Positions 12,391 to 24,531 are shown, numbered from the stretch's first letter. The stretch: DNA of 64,000 nucleotides from Voacanga thouarsii (GCA_026120185.1 JANUWF010001819.1:1860001-1924000), one strand, 5' to 3'. Made by a program: numbers and translations. The notes: generated from the letters alone by a model not told the origin.

Positions 12391-15290
12391 TGTAACACCC
12401 CATACATTCAGTTCGTAGCGAGCCTCAAATATAGTTAAGGGATATCACCCCATCTAGCTAGGGGTCTTTACAACATATTAAAACTTATAGCGGAAGAACA
12501 TAGAAATAAAGCATGTCATTATCTTACAAGTCAAAATAAGATACATAGCATTTGTCTTGAAGTACATAAGATAAAAAGGCTACCATTTACAGATAACTAT
12601 AATACAAGGTTCAACCGTGGACTGAGTCTCCAAAACTGTACTAGTATCACAGTTACTTATTTCTAGCTCTGAGTCCTAAGAAAAATTTGAGAGATAAAAC
12701 TTGTTAAGTGTTATAATTAGTGAGTTCCAGTGTGTGTCAATGTTTTCCAATAGAGATAATATCAGAAGAGGCTTGAATTTTTCAAATAAAAAGAATTTAT
12801 TACATTTTTCTACTGAAAATAACTCTATAACTGAGAAGTGAAAAATCTCTATCAATAGTTGTTCAGAATTCTTGCGTATTTGGAAAAGGTGAATTTTCAT
12901 CAAAAGGCCCCTAAATTTTAAAGAAAGTAAGTACTTCTCTCTCTAGAAGGACAACCCACTTGCAAAGCATCTAAAGCTTTACCTTTGGCTATCGCAGTCA
13001 TATTGTACAAGAGATAGTGTCTCTCGCACTCAACTGGATCATGCCGGAGTGGTAAGTGGTATAAGCACAACACCTAGCACTTAGAAATCTTTTACTTGCC
13101 ACCGTAAGCCCAAAGTTCCCAAATCCTGACATCAATAACTATCAAAGCGACAAGGGATTAAACACACCGAGCATCCCTGCCTGGTATCATGTGAGTAATA
13201 TTCTGAGCTTTAATCATCGGTAAATGCCAGAAAATAAACGGCTAGCCAAGAATGGCTAATTTCAATATCTTATCGCCTTGTTCGGAGTAAGATAAACCCC
13301 TAAACTCAACCAAGTTCTTGAGACCATCTATCTCTAACAAAAGCTAATACACCAGTTAAAGCCCTTGCTGAATATTCAACGTCTTCAGTGGTTCGTAGAC
13401 CAGTCTATCTTTCACGTTTCCTAACGGAGTATTGCATTTCCCTTAGAAAGGTTGAGAACATATTTTCTAGAGCCAAAACATTATTTTCTAAAAGTTTATC
13501 GTTCGCCGAGTAATGTTTTTCTGAAGTTTAGAAAACATAAGGGTCACATACCCAAGATTTATAACATAGCGCTTCAAAAGGAAATCAGGCAAACGCCTAC
13601 TTACTTTACCATAAAAATGCTTTCCTTTATTAAAACATACTATTTATGAATATCTAGTTTCATAAGAATACTTTATTCCCAAAACTAGTATTAATGTATA
13701 ACTATAAACTCAAATAAACCCTTTTTGTGTAGTCTATGCCTTTAAAAAGGATTTAAGGCTTTAGAAATTCACATATAGCTTATTTCTAATAATTAAATAA
13801 GAATTAACTTATTTAATATATCTAAAGCTTCATTTTCTTATAAGTTTTGAAGAAGAAAATTCAAATTAATAATTGTAACAAATGTCCTTAAGTTTAAGCA
13901 AAATGCTTGTACAATATATCAGAAAAACACATAATTATATCAGGAAAGCTTATTTCCTTATCAAGAAAGATACTTTTAACAAAATGGAGTTTAAAATCAA
14001 CGGACTCACATTAAGGAGTAAACCAATTTTCTTACTACAATAGGTCTTAGTATCCCTCTCCTATCTTGGACCACCTACAAAAATGACATATACTCATAAA
14101 ACATTGCTCAATTCCTTAAATTGAGCTTGCTCAAAACTAGAGAATTCGAAAACACAAACTATTCTTTAATTTTCTCATTGTTTCACAGCTTTGTCACTCT
14201 TTAGAATTGTAGCCAAAACTTAAGCTACATAACTCCAAATGAGGTCAAATTTGTTTCTAAATACTCCTAAAATGTCTATCTACATTTATCTACAATTCCT
14301 AGCTCATGGAACACCATTTCCCTTCCCCATTTCATTCAGTTTTCACTGCAAAGTTGCAATAATCCCAGATGGCCTAAAACAGCCATTTTCTTGTTCAAAT
14401 TTATTCAATCTTTTCCCATGCTCCTTTCAACACAACTTACCACATTTAAACCCTTCAATGCCTCATTTAACATCCCAACATTAGTATTCTAATTGGTTTT
14501 CATACCCAGCACTTCTCCATCATTCAAATAAAATAAATCTTTCAAGCTCACCAAACCAGTAAATTTTGGCAGCTTTTACCAGCCTTGGTATTTATGGTTT
14601 CATAGCCATTCAAAACCTATCCAACTTGTTCCAAATCCTTTCCAATTATTCTAGGACATGTTTAGGGTTAGTTATGCTTCATTTCCAGCCACCCTTACTT
14701 GGATTTCATTTGAAATTTCCAAACAACACAGGTAGGTTATTTATTGTTATCAAAATAGCCTTTCTTGTTTCCTTATCATTCCTATCCTTTTTCTTTCCAA
14801 ATTTCCAGCATACCATCACTCGAAAACACATTAAATAAGATGAAAATCATACTCAATTCAACACCAAATCAGCCGGCCAACAAGCATCATGTAAGCAGAA
14901 TTTTTTTTTCTTCATGTAACATTAAGTATTCAACATTTCCTTGGAATAAATTCATACATAAATAACTTCCTATCTCCAATAGCATCTTAAGCTTTTAAAT
15001 TTGATTTCTTAATTTTCCAAAGATGAAGCAAGGCTATAATACTTCCTTCCCTTTCTTCCTCTTCTTTTCCTTCTCCTCGCTGTCGGTTCTTCTTTCTTTT
15101 TTTTCTTCTTGCTGCCGGAAATCTTTCTCCTTCTCTCCCTCATTTTTTCTCTTTTTTTTCCTTCCTTTTCCTTTTGTTTTCTTTCTTCCTCTTGTTGTTT
15201 CTACTGACCGACAGCCTCACACACACATACATATAGCTTCCATAATTTTACTACATGTGTTTGATAACTAGGCATTAACTAGAACTTGGT
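12391..15290 (+). repeat. Long gypsy-like LTR or solo LTR (edges uncertain)
   Basis: Starts TGTAACACCCCATACA. The next 550 bases contain GCCACCGTAAGCCC- and GTTCGGAGTAAGATAA-type sequence without coding potential. A strongly pyrimidine-rich block lies at 15030-15200. These are typical of very long plant gypsy LTRs. No internal region or second LTR was found, so a solo or truncated LTR is the simplest reading. Open frames at 14239-14838 and 15023-15271 are low-complexity and I treat them as noncoding. Confidence 0.35.
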
Positions 15291-15353
15291 GAAACTTAAT
15301 GGAAGCTTGTGGAACCTTATAGAAACTTTGAGAAATTCCACCTTTCATGTATA

Positions 15354-15382
15354 CTAGTTTGATTTTCCGTGCATTGCATGGG
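15354..15382 (-). repeat. Helitron-type 3' terminus: hairpin plus CTAG
   Basis: Plus-strand CTAG at 15354-15357 is followed by CCGTGCATTGCATGG at 15367-15381. The latter forms a 6-bp stem (one G-T pair) with a 3-base loop. The stem is close to the CCCGTGC-type stems I know from plant Helitron ends. The base before CTAG is A, as expected for insertion in an AT dinucleotide. Confidence 0.65.
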
Positions 15383-17294
15383 TTTATGTAAGATATTAAT
15401 TCAATGTATTTAATAAATTTAAGATAAATTTTATTTAAATTCAATGAATTAAAATAACTTTTCACATTTCTTTTTTTTTAAATAAAACTCATCTGTTCAA
15501 ATAATGTAAATTCAGATAACTTTCATTTGAATTCAATTCAAAGAACCCTTCACGTTTCTTTTTATATTAAAAAAAAAAAAACTCATCTGAATTGTTCATT
15601 GAAGACGTTTGATTTTTTTTCAAAATATAAATATAAATTATTTAAATTCAATAAGAAAATTAAAATTTTAATTTTAAATCTATTTTTTATCCTTTTTTTC
15701 CCCTTAACTCCTTACATTTTGCTTGATAATATATTTTCTCATAAAATTGTAATCTAAATACAAATAAGACCTACTATTGACATTTTATTTACCTCAAGAT
15801 GCAGATTTTGTGCACCCAGAGCTTCATCATTCTATCTAAAGCCATCTCAGGTCTTGATTTCAACTACCTAGACCTCTGCCAGTTTAGGAACTGAATAGCT
15901 TTAGCCATATGTAGTTTAAAATATGTATTTGAGGTGTTGACTTTTTGGATGTCCATAAGTAGATTTCTCTCCAACATTCTTCACTCATATATCCATATCA
16001 GTATTTCTTTTTTAAGTAAGAGATTATTTCTGATCCTATTTTTTTCTTGTAATTGATCTTGAACTGAGCTAGTCTCCTATCCAATTGTCTCCAAGTATTG
16101 AGTACTTTAAACTTTGTTATAAAAATTATTATGAGTTTTTTCTATCAAGATGTTTACAGTCCTAATCATACTCTATCCAATTCCAAATTGGACTAAGGAT
16201 TTACGGGTAATTGAGATGATTGCTTGCTAAAGCAATTTGACCTGTTTAAGGAGTTTAGCTGCCAGAAAGCTCATTTCTAGTAGATCCACAAGAATACAAA
16301 TACAAATGAACAATTCTGAAGTCTTGGATTTTCTTCATATCAAAGTCATTCACATTTTGTGATGTTAGTCATCATTTTGTGATTTTTTTTTTTTATATAT
16401 ATATTTATCTTCACGTGTTTACATTTCTTTATCAAAGTCATCATTTTGAGATAGCATTAATTGTTTCGTTTGCAAATGAAGCAATTGTCAGTTTCTGATT
16501 GTCCAACTATGCAGTCTCATTTGCAAATTTTGTTGGCCGCATGTTGTATTCCACCTTTGAGATTGTGACTTGAACTTCCTTCAGTTGTGACATTGTTTGC
16601 CTACAATCAGATATGCTATTCTAGTGATGAATATGTTCAATAGAATTTAATATTTGTACTCATCGTAGGACAATGAAACCTTTATACTCATCATTCAATA
16701 TGTTTTGCATGAGTGTGTGTTTTGTGGCACGAAAATAATTTTAAGAAAAGGTTTAAAAAAGAATCTAGACGTATCTTCGATCAATGCCTACCAAACTTCC
16801 ACCATTTCATTAGAATTAAATGAATTAACATCCTTACCATCTTCATGCCGTGTTGTTTGTATGGGTGATTGGGTATATGTCACTATATTCACTAACCATT
16901 TAGTCTATTCCTCCCACACTAAGAATGGGACATCATGGATCACAACAAGAACATATATCTTCAATTAAGAAAAAATTTTGATGGGATACTCGATTTTCAA
17001 AAGGTTTGTACAATATTAGGATGATTTCGCTGCTATTCTTTTTATCCTTTGCCCACTTTTTCTGGAGATGTAAACTAAAACAGATGGATAGGAGATATAT
17101 ATTTTTGAAGAATTTGATTCATTAACATATTATAGCTTTTATTGATCAAAAGAACTAAAAAGTTTCACAACTACAGAAGCTTGAGATTTTTTGGGCATCT
17201 TGAAGTCTGTAGTATGAAAATTGAGATGGAAAAGGTACTTGTATTTAGTTTACAATAGCTTGATCCTTTGGCCAATATAAATGCAAAAATTAAT
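15383..17294. other. No gene recognised
   Basis: AT-rich, with poly-T runs and a short TA tract near 16400. The open frames at 15527-15757 and 16705-16968 show no motif I know. If the Helitron reading is right this is its 3' internal part. Confidence 0.4.
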
Positions 17295-17868
17295 ATGTTT
17301 GGATTCTTGTCTTGTCTATGAGGTTTATAATAACATCACATGGCAATCTCCCATGGACACTGTGCCTTCAGAGTACCCAAACTGCCTACTTTCTCTATTG
17401 CCATTTTTGCTTTTCTTAACCTTAGTGAAGAACTAGTCCAAACCAAATGGATCAGCTTCTTCAGCCTCTCTCTCAAACTCAACATGCTTGTAAGTACCAC
17501 CGGCAGAGCAAAACCATTAAAAGCTAATAGTAATCTCAATAAACAATTTTTGCAAGTTGATGTAATGTATATCTCATTTCAGTGTTAGCTTCTTCCTAGA
17601 CCTCTCTTGTTTAATCACAATCGACATCTTTCGTTGGCCTGTACACGGTCAAAAGGGTAGGCTGAGCAATAAATAGCCCCTTGTCATAAATCTTATAAGA
17701 ATCATCAATGGCAAACCTATAATCCATTCCTTTCTCCTAGTTAAACAACCTTCACCACCTCTTCTAGTTGAAGCCATACCCAGTGTAACTTTCTCACTAA
17801 TATCACAGTCTCTATCTCGGGTAATCTTACTGTTCTTTACCATTGCAGCATCCTTTGCCTCCAACTGT
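17295..17868 (-). pseudogene. SKIP: Fragment of SKIP/SNW-domain splicing and transcription cofactor gene
   Basis: The minus strand from 17868 reads LEAKDAAMVKNSKITRDRD, then CDISEKVTLGMAST, then after a small deletion and frame change KGMDYRFAIDDSYKIYDKGL and AQPTLLTVYRP. Further on, from about 17490, come VEFEREAEEADPFGLD and EKVGSLGTLKA. This is the C-terminal third of SKIP, the SNW protein of the spliceosome and of transcription complexes. Everything before the EAKDAAM segment is missing, as is part of the stretch between the two blocks. A stop follows DPFGLD. It cannot make SKIP. It is one of three host fragments on this strand. Confidence 0.85.
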
Positions 17869-17953
17869 GTTGGTCTTACTTTTAGGAAGTTGTTCTGTGT
17901 ATTTTAACTCTTCTCTATCTTTAATCTTACTCTTCATGTGTTGGTCTTCACTT

Positions 17954-18069
17954 AGGAAGTTGTTCTATGTATTTACTTTCTATGAATCTCTACCCATGAA
18001 AACTGTAAATGAGCACTTCCTAAGTGCTTCGTCACCTAAATTTAAACCAAAAACATAGAACAACTTCCT
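17954..18069. repeat. Perfect 16-bp inverted repeat
   Basis: AGGAAGTTGTTCTATG at 17954-17969 is exactly reverse-complemented at 18054-18069. A near copy of the left arm also occurs about 70 bases earlier, near 17885. Between the arms is a small palindrome, GCACTTCCTAAGTGC. It may be a small foldback relic. Confidence 0.7.
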
Positions 18070-18299
18070 CTGTCAAGGCGAAAATTGAGAACACACTCAT
18101 TTCAACAATATCTACATATATATTGAAAAGATGGCATTAGCAAACCCGGAAACCTTCAACTTACAAATATTCAATTTCAATATAAGCACAATACACAAAA
18201 CAATAATGCTGTATTCAAACTTAGTAAATGCTAACAACAGAATATCTCATGGGCCATAAAACAAATTCCCATGAAGAGCAGGGTTGCAATGAAGCTTAT

Positions 18300-18862
18300 A
18301 GTACTAAAATCCACTATTTTTTTTATGTTGTCCTCGTATGATGTCTGACTACAAACTCCAGGTGTCCGGCCAGTAAACCAAAAGACGAATTTATTCAAAT
18401 AATCAAATCTAAAAAGGGTGATTGACATTATAACAACACACATATAAGAGTAACTGGTATATCTTAGAAATAAAAGATGTTGATTATCCATGTGACTTTA
18501 TAGCCCTAACAGAACGGATTAACATCAAATAAGCTGATTTTTCTTCTCTTTTTTTCTTTTGGGAAGGAGGAGGAAATCATCATATTAGTAACCAAATTCA
18601 AATCCCCAAACTGTCGAATCAATAATTAAGAAAATTTATGCTTATGCCATCTAATAAATTAAGGTCAGGCCTACAAATCAAACCAAGATAGAACAATAAG
18701 AAGAAAGAACACTACAAATTAACGAAGCAAATGTCTCATCTCTTCTTCGCATTCCATATATAAAATAGAGCATGTTCTCATGGTAAGCACTCCTAACCGC
18801 TTCATATGGCTAACATAAACAATCTCTAGAAAGTCTAGCCCTTCGTTTAAGATTTCATTTCC

Positions 18863-18908
<46 letters not shown>

Positions 18909-19470
18909 ATTATATAATCTTGGGCTAATGACAAAGTTGTGGAAACTATCTCTAGTTGAAGCCACAAAAATCATCAGGATAGCCAGACTTGAATTGTCAA
19001 TTGAGGTAAGCATGCTTCACTAACTTATAACTTGTCATACCAGTAAACAAAACTCCCCTATTGCCACAAATTAAGATACTCCACAAAATGTCTAAGTTAA
19101 AATGATGCAACCCAGAGTCATCTGATATGCCTGAATTAACTAACGAAAAAATTTAAAACTTTATCAACAATAAGTTCATAGAGAGAAAAGTGATGGATCA
19201 AGAAAAGTAATCTAAAACAACTTAAACACAATCAAGAGATAACCTTAAAATACAAAGGTAAACATAGATAGGGATGTAAGAATAGAAAACCTTGAGAGGG
19301 TGAAGACCAGCTTTGATGTCAAGAGCTATGCATTCACGCTTTTCGGCTTCTTTTTCTTTATCTCTACCGAAATTATTGCTATCGGCCGAGATGGACTCTG
19401 ACTGATTGTTATTACTAAAATCAAAGGTGACAACGTTCTTGCTCTCCGAATCTTTCTTGTCTGCTGCCAC
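18300..19470 (-). pseudogene. NCBP: nCBP (4EHP-type cap-binding protein): first two exons only, damaged
   Basis: nCBP is the plant eIF4E-family protein that binds the mRNA 5' cap. Exon 1 (19470-19291, 60 codons) reads AADKKDSESKNVVTF... to DIKAGLHPLK and ends at a GT donor. Exon 2 (about 18395-18300) reads NKFVFWFTGRTPGVCSQTSY and DNIKKIVDFST, the start of the cap-binding fold. Three defects are visible. The expected initiator ATG is GTG at 19470, with an in-frame stop upstream. The exon 2 donor reads AT instead of GT after the ACT codon. No later exon exists anywhere to the left. The usual RR before TPG is GR. I call it a truncated captured copy, not a working gene. Confidence 0.8.
18866..18905. 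repeat. (TA)n microsatellite
   Basis: About 40 bases of uninterrupted TA repeat, lying between the two nCBP exons in what would be intron sequence. Confidence 0.95.
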
Positions 19471-19689
19471 AACTTCATCTAAATAGTTTCCTTAGAATAA
19501 ACTTTTTCTCCAAAAAAGAAGCCCTAGAAGTCTTTCTATATCGGTTTGTTTTCTTGTCGATGCAAAAAAAACTCCTCCAACATGGTTCTTCTTTATCTTT
19601 CACTAAAACTTTCTGAGGTAAGGCAATAATTTTTTTTTTTTTTTTGAAATCAAGGCCAGTAAAATTCAAATCTCGATGAAACAAATGAA

Positions 19690-19962
19690 AAAGATCGAAC
19701 CTCTGTGCCACTATCAAAACAATTGGGTCTAGAAAGTCTTGTAAAGATGTCCCTTTTTACACAAATCCTTGCCAAAATCATTACTTTGACGATAACCATC
19801 ATCACCATAACAAATCCTCTGAATAACAGAATCATAATTGGAAGGCAACTTTGATTCCCAAACAAAATATGCTGATGAAGCACCCCTAAAGGCCCTGTTC
19901 ATCATTGCTAGCTTACAGATCTATGGAGGGTCTAGATCCAAAAAGTTCTCCTCCGTTAAATT
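19690..19962 (-). pseudogene. PP2-type F-box protein gene fragment
   Basis: The minus strand reads LDLDPP, a stop codon in place of the expected acidic residue, then ICKLAMMNRAFRGASSAYF and VWESKLPSNYDSVIQRI. After a frame change it continues LCVKRDIFTRLSRPNCFDSG (codon phase differs by one). This matches the F-box plus linker of the PP2-A11 to A15 F-box proteins, substrate adaptors of SCF ubiquitin ligases. The N-terminus and the lectin-like PP2 domain are absent. The nonsense codon and frameshift make it a pseudogene. The exact family member is not resolved. Confidence 0.82.
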
Positions 19963-19971
19963 TGACTGTGA

Positions 19972-20233
19972 ATTAAGTTTATTTAAGAGATTGATGTTTG
20001 GTTTCTCTAGAATTGAAGCAATCAACGAACAATAAAGAATTATTTGAAGTTTTTGACTCCTCGATTCTTTCTTTTTAATTGTTTTCCGAGAGGATCAATT
20101 GTATTAAGTTTATTTAAGAGATTGATGTTTGGTTTCTCTAGAATTGAAGCAATCAACTAACAATAAAGAATTATTTGAAGTTTTTGACTTCTCGATTCTT
20201 TCTTTTTAATTGTTTTCCAAGAGGATCAATTGT
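19972..20233. repeat. 131-bp tandem duplication
   Basis: Two adjacent copies start ATTAAGTTTATTTAAGAG at 19972 and 20103. They differ at only a few positions (for example CAACGAACA versus CAACTAACA and TTTTCCGAG versus TTTTCCAAG), so the duplication is recent. Confidence 0.92.
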
Positions 20234-22580
20234 ATTAGAATTCTTTCTAAATCTTTGAACTTCCAGAGCCTTTTGATTCAATACTGTCAAATATCAATTC
20301 AAAACTGTATCATTATTTGCCACAAGTCACTTGCATATCATTTCAAAACTGCCACATGTCACTACCACAATTGTCTGCAGTTACTTATATATATATAACT
20401 AATCAGGTAATTCCTTGTGGGCTTCGTGAATGGGCCTAAAATAATTACTAAACCCTTTAATTTAATGACCTGCCAATGTGGCCCACGAATTTTATTTATA
20501 TAAAAGCCCAAAGTCCATATATAACACTTCATCAATTGTGGCCCAATATATTGCGCACTAAACTTTATACATAAAAGCCCACCAACTTATATTTACCTGG
20601 GCCCATACTTCTCCAAATAGCCTACTAACTTTTATTCATGTGGGCCCACCAAATGGCCCACTAACTTTTTTTCTTTTTCTTTTCTGAATGGACTTTTCCT
20701 TTAGTAACTTTTACATCAAGGCCATCTATTTTTCTTTTCTTTTTCCCACACCATTTTCTTTTTCTCTTTAATACTAAAGCTCATAAGAAAAAATAAATGC
20801 ACATAAATAGAGAGGGGTATTACATCTAGAGTCACTTGTTTTTGAAATAGAATCGATTTTCATAAAAGACTATTTAAATGTGTATTTTTTTGTGACTTAA
20901 ATCTTTGAAAACTAATACTTATGTAATATGCTTAATCCTAGGCGATCCATTTTTTCTCACTGAGCTTATAAGCTCACTCCATTATTAATATTTTGCAAGC
21001 TCTCAATTAGAAGGTGATGAACTAAAAAAAATGGTTTGATGAAGATCTTGTGTAATTGAAAGTTTGAAGCTTTAGCTTATGTACTTGGGACATATTTTAG
21101 ATTTTTATTTGTGTATCAGTTCATGTACTTAATGTTCCTTGAGTTGAGAATATTGATAAGTTTTTATGTTTCAAAATTTTATTCTGTACCATGGAAATTT
21201 TTTATTTTAGTTCCCATTAATGTAAGTTCTAAATGTACTAGTCATGTGAAATTAGTTTAGTATGTTCGAGGTTCGACATTCCATTTTGATTTTGGGACGT
21301 TGCTATATCATCCTCAAATACTAAGCATGATATTTAGTGGTAATAGATGAAGAGATGAGAGAATGGCTCCTGTCTAGTATTTTTCAATTCTGGATATTTT
21401 TTACTATTTTAATAATATCAGAACACGTCATCTGATACTTATATAAATAATTATAATTCAACTACGTATTCTACTTTTTTCACCATGAAAAGTTAACTTT
21501 GATAACTAATTAATCTAATGGAAGTCATATATCAATATCAACCGTTTGTAATATTATTAATTACCTAATATGTTTTGATATTATTAAAAGATTAAAAAAT
21601 CTCTAATGTTTTCAATACTGGAGATGATTCTTACCCAAGAGATGGAGAGGAAGGTGGCAGTAGTGGCTATGGCTTAAGTGGCTGTTTTAACTGAGATAAA
21701 AAGAGAAAGGATCGAAAGAGAGAGATAATAGGAGGGATTGAGAGGGGGGCAGCAGTTGCCACGGTGACGGAGTGAAAGAAGAAGAGTTGCATTGGTGATG
21801 CATGTAATGAAAGAAATGAAGGAAAATTTTTTTTTTTTTCACTGTATTAGAATGGTAATGACAAATGAAACACATCAATTTATTTAAGGAGCACGAATTT
21901 GTGATTTTCCATTATTATTAACTCAAACCTGCACGTTTATACCTAACAATATATACGAGAATCACTCCTACTTATTCCCATTATTGGTCTGTACAGCACC
22001 AACCAAACACTTAGTAAATACTTATTCTTTTAAAATTGACAATTAAATATCTAATTGCAAATTCAATCAAAATCATAATGCAATTTATCTTAATTGACCC
22101 TAATTTCTTAGAAAATTTCTTATTAATTTCCTTTCCTTTCCTTTCCTTCTCCTTCACCTTCCTCCTCTTGTCTTTCTAAATATGAAGGAGATGCATTTGA
22201 ACTTCTTATTACAGTAGATTTACAAAAATAAAATTAAAGAAAATTTAGTAACTAATCAAAATTCACAGAATTGTTTTTCCAAGTTATCAATTAATTAACC
22301 CGATTGAAAGTTCACATTTAGTTTGAAGCAAATATACAAATAACATTTGTTTAGATTCTCAATAGTATAGAACTATTAGAGGTTTCAAAACAAAACAAAC
22401 TTTTGAAGCAAATACAAGTTTGCATGAAATGTGTTGTGTATACATTTGCGTAGTTTTATATGGATTTGTGGTCGTGCAAGGTCCCAAATGGCGCAGTCTC
22501 TCATGATTTGAATTTTTTAAAAAGAAATTCAATAGTCATGACTATTTAAGTGTAGAGGTATATTTAAATCAGGTTTTAAC
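20234..22580. other. No gene recognised
   Basis: AT-rich intergenic sequence. Around 20410-20660 the motif GTGGGCCCAC/GGCCCAATA recurs in a diverged, repeat-like way. The purine-rich stretch 21630-21830 has minus-strand open frames of low complexity only. Confidence 0.4.
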
Positions 22581-22659
22581 TCTTGTGTAAATTAATTTAT
22601 ATATATTTCTCACAAAAATATTTATATTTTTTATTTTTATTTTTATATAAGTATTTGAC

Positions 22660-22665
22660 ACACAC

Positions 22666-22696
<31 letters not shown>

Positions 22697-22900
22697 AAAC
22701 ACTATGTAAATGAAATTATATTATATATATATATATATATAATATATGATTTTCTTGTTTTCACATTGTTCTTGTATATATTGATTATCATCTCCATCTT
22801 TTTCACTACGAGGAACCATGTAACCTTCTTCTGCCATCTCTATATTTTTCACTGCGAGGTACCATGGAAGCTTCTTCCTTTCCTCATGCTTCTGCTGGTT
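22660..22900. repeat. (TA)n tracts and a short imperfect duplication
   Basis: TA repeats lie at about 22668-22695 and 22715-22742. Next to them CTTTTTCACTACGAGGAACC (about 22798) and TTTTTCACTGCGAGGTACC (about 22846) form an imperfect duplication of roughly 50 bases. Confidence 0.75.
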
Positions 22901-23075
22901 CCAAGATACTGCAGTGCTCATATACGGTGCTTCTGCAGGCATGTCCGCACAGCAAGCTTCTTGCCCTTCGCTCCCTCCTTCTTTAGACTTGCAGTAGTTT
23001 GAATACTTTTAGAGTCGTCACTCATGCATGCATGCGTCTGCAAATTGAAGAGACTGTTCCTTCGCAGTAAGTTTC

Positions 23076-23079
<4 letters not shown>

Positions 23080-23148
<69 letters not shown>
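23080..23148. repeat. (CT)n microsatellite
   Basis: About 69 bases of uninterrupted CT repeat, a candidate polymorphic marker. Confidence 0.97.
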
Positions 23149-23150
<2 letters not shown>

Positions 23151-24044
23151 ATGCCGCCGCTGCTTCTGCTGCTGTAAGCTGTCGGATGAGCAGTAGGTGA
23201 ACTGCTCCAGAATAGTTTGTTATTGTAGCATGGTCGTCGCTCCGATGATGTGTTTCATGTTGCCAATTCACATAGTTCCTCTTCGCACGCAAACACAACT
23301 TTGGATTGACAAATGCGAAAGCCAACGTTGTATGCAAGAAGCTCGGGCTAACACCAGCCCATGGTGTGGCACAGGGAAGGGAATTGGTGTTGATATCAAA
23401 TAAAATAATATAATATAAGCCTCCAGTTCAAAAATCAATTGGTATTGTACAACAACGTTTCTTCTGGACTCAATTACGGAACCATATGACCGTGAACTTG
23501 GGGAAAAGTCAACATCATCATCCTCATAAAAGACAATGTATACTATAAATTTTAGAGGAACATAAAAATTATACAAAATTTTTCAAAAAATCTCAATATT
23601 TCAAAAAAATAATTTTGAAAACAGACACTAACTTTAGTCTCGTCTTTCCGACCTTTGTGTATTGTTTTAGGAAATTTTGAAAACCAATGCTGGACTTCTC
23701 ACAAGTTCAATATATTATTTAGGTTCATGAATGGTTATTCAATTAATAATCCACCAATAATTATTTTAATGTGTACATATGTCATTTTAACATGGGATGC
23801 TGACATTTGATTTTCAATGAATTAATTAAAGTGTGTCTCCACATAAAGTATAATAATGGAAAACAAAAAGTTTATTAATTATCAATCAATACCTAACGTT
23901 TACTTGGAGACAAACGAACAAATGTGAGGCTAAGGCGAAGTATCAAGTTAACTACTCTCCTCATGGAAAATGCATTCTTTTGACAAAGTAATAATTTAAT
24001 TGATTAGAAATACAATATCAAGTAATGAATGTTAATAAAATCAA
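23149..24044. other. No gene recognised
   Basis: The open frames at 23197-23403 and 23268-23576 overlap on opposite strands without recognisable motifs. The last 500 bases are AT-rich DNA into which copia element C inserted. Confidence 0.4.
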
Positions 24045-24049
24045 TTCAG

Positions 24050-24414
24050 TGTTATGAATATCTTAAAATTATTAGCTCCATTAATTAGTGGAGGCTCCAC
24101 TAATTATGGATTTATGTGAATTGTTAGAGAAGATTTTTATGGATGTCCACCATTTAGTGGAGACACCACTAATTAAGATTAGTGGAAGATGATGTATGCA
24201 ATAATGTATTCCACTAATTAGAACTCTATAAATAGAGTTATTCTCTAAACTTGTAATACACCATTATTTTGTGAAAGAAAGATTAGTGAAAGAAAGATTA
24301 GAGAAAATTGTGAGAGAAAAGAAAGAGAGAGAAATTCTTGTGCAAAGAATAGTTAGAATTTTATTAGTGTGTAGTGTGTAGATTTTATTCTAACACTACC
24401 CTAATTTTATAACA
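24050..24414 (+). repeat. 5' LTR of element C
   Basis: TGTTATGAATATC...TTTTATAACA, 365 bp, with TATA-like CTCTATAAATAGAG near 24225. It is longer than its 3' partner mainly because of a duplicated GATTAGTGAAAGAAA unit near 24280. Confidence 0.95.
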
Positions 24415-24531
24415 CGTTATCAGCACGAGACTCTACCGAAGTACTAAAGGTTATAATCACAGTGATACTATTGAAGTGTTCTTGAACAAAAGAGGAAGGT
24501 AAATACTTTTTCTATTTGATTTTGTATCCAC

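Larger units (their letters stand above)
15354..19975 (-). mobile_element. Helitron-like element carrying three host gene fragments (far end not located)
   Basis: Read on the minus strand, the left edge ends with a hairpin CCATGC-AAT-GCACGG, a 9-base spacer and CTAG, followed by T in the flank. This is the canonical 3' end of plant Helitrons, which insert between A and T. To its right, all on the minus strand and so in the element's own sense, are fragments of SKIP, nCBP and a PP2-type F-box gene. nCBP is represented by two exons separated by intron-like sequence. Mixed same-strand gene fragments are the classic signature of Helitron capture. I found no convincing 5' TC terminus, so the right limit is set only by the last captured fragment. 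No Rep/helicase is present, so it would be non-autonomous. Confidence 0.55.

Noticed and set aside
14239..15271. Several open frames of 65-90 codons rich in Phe, Leu, Ser and Pro
   Set aside because: They come from pyrimidine-rich DNA typical of long LTRs. No conserved motif, no splice context and no codon pattern of a gene.
18300..18305. Possible AT-AC (U12) intron at the nCBP exon 2 donor, which would rescue splicing
   Set aside because: The sequence after the exon is ATAAGC, unlike the ATATCC U12 donor consensus, and no later exon is present.
22583..23002. 139-codon frame rich in Tyr and Ile
   Set aside because: Starts in TA microsatellite and low-complexity AT DNA; the rest shows no recognisable domain.
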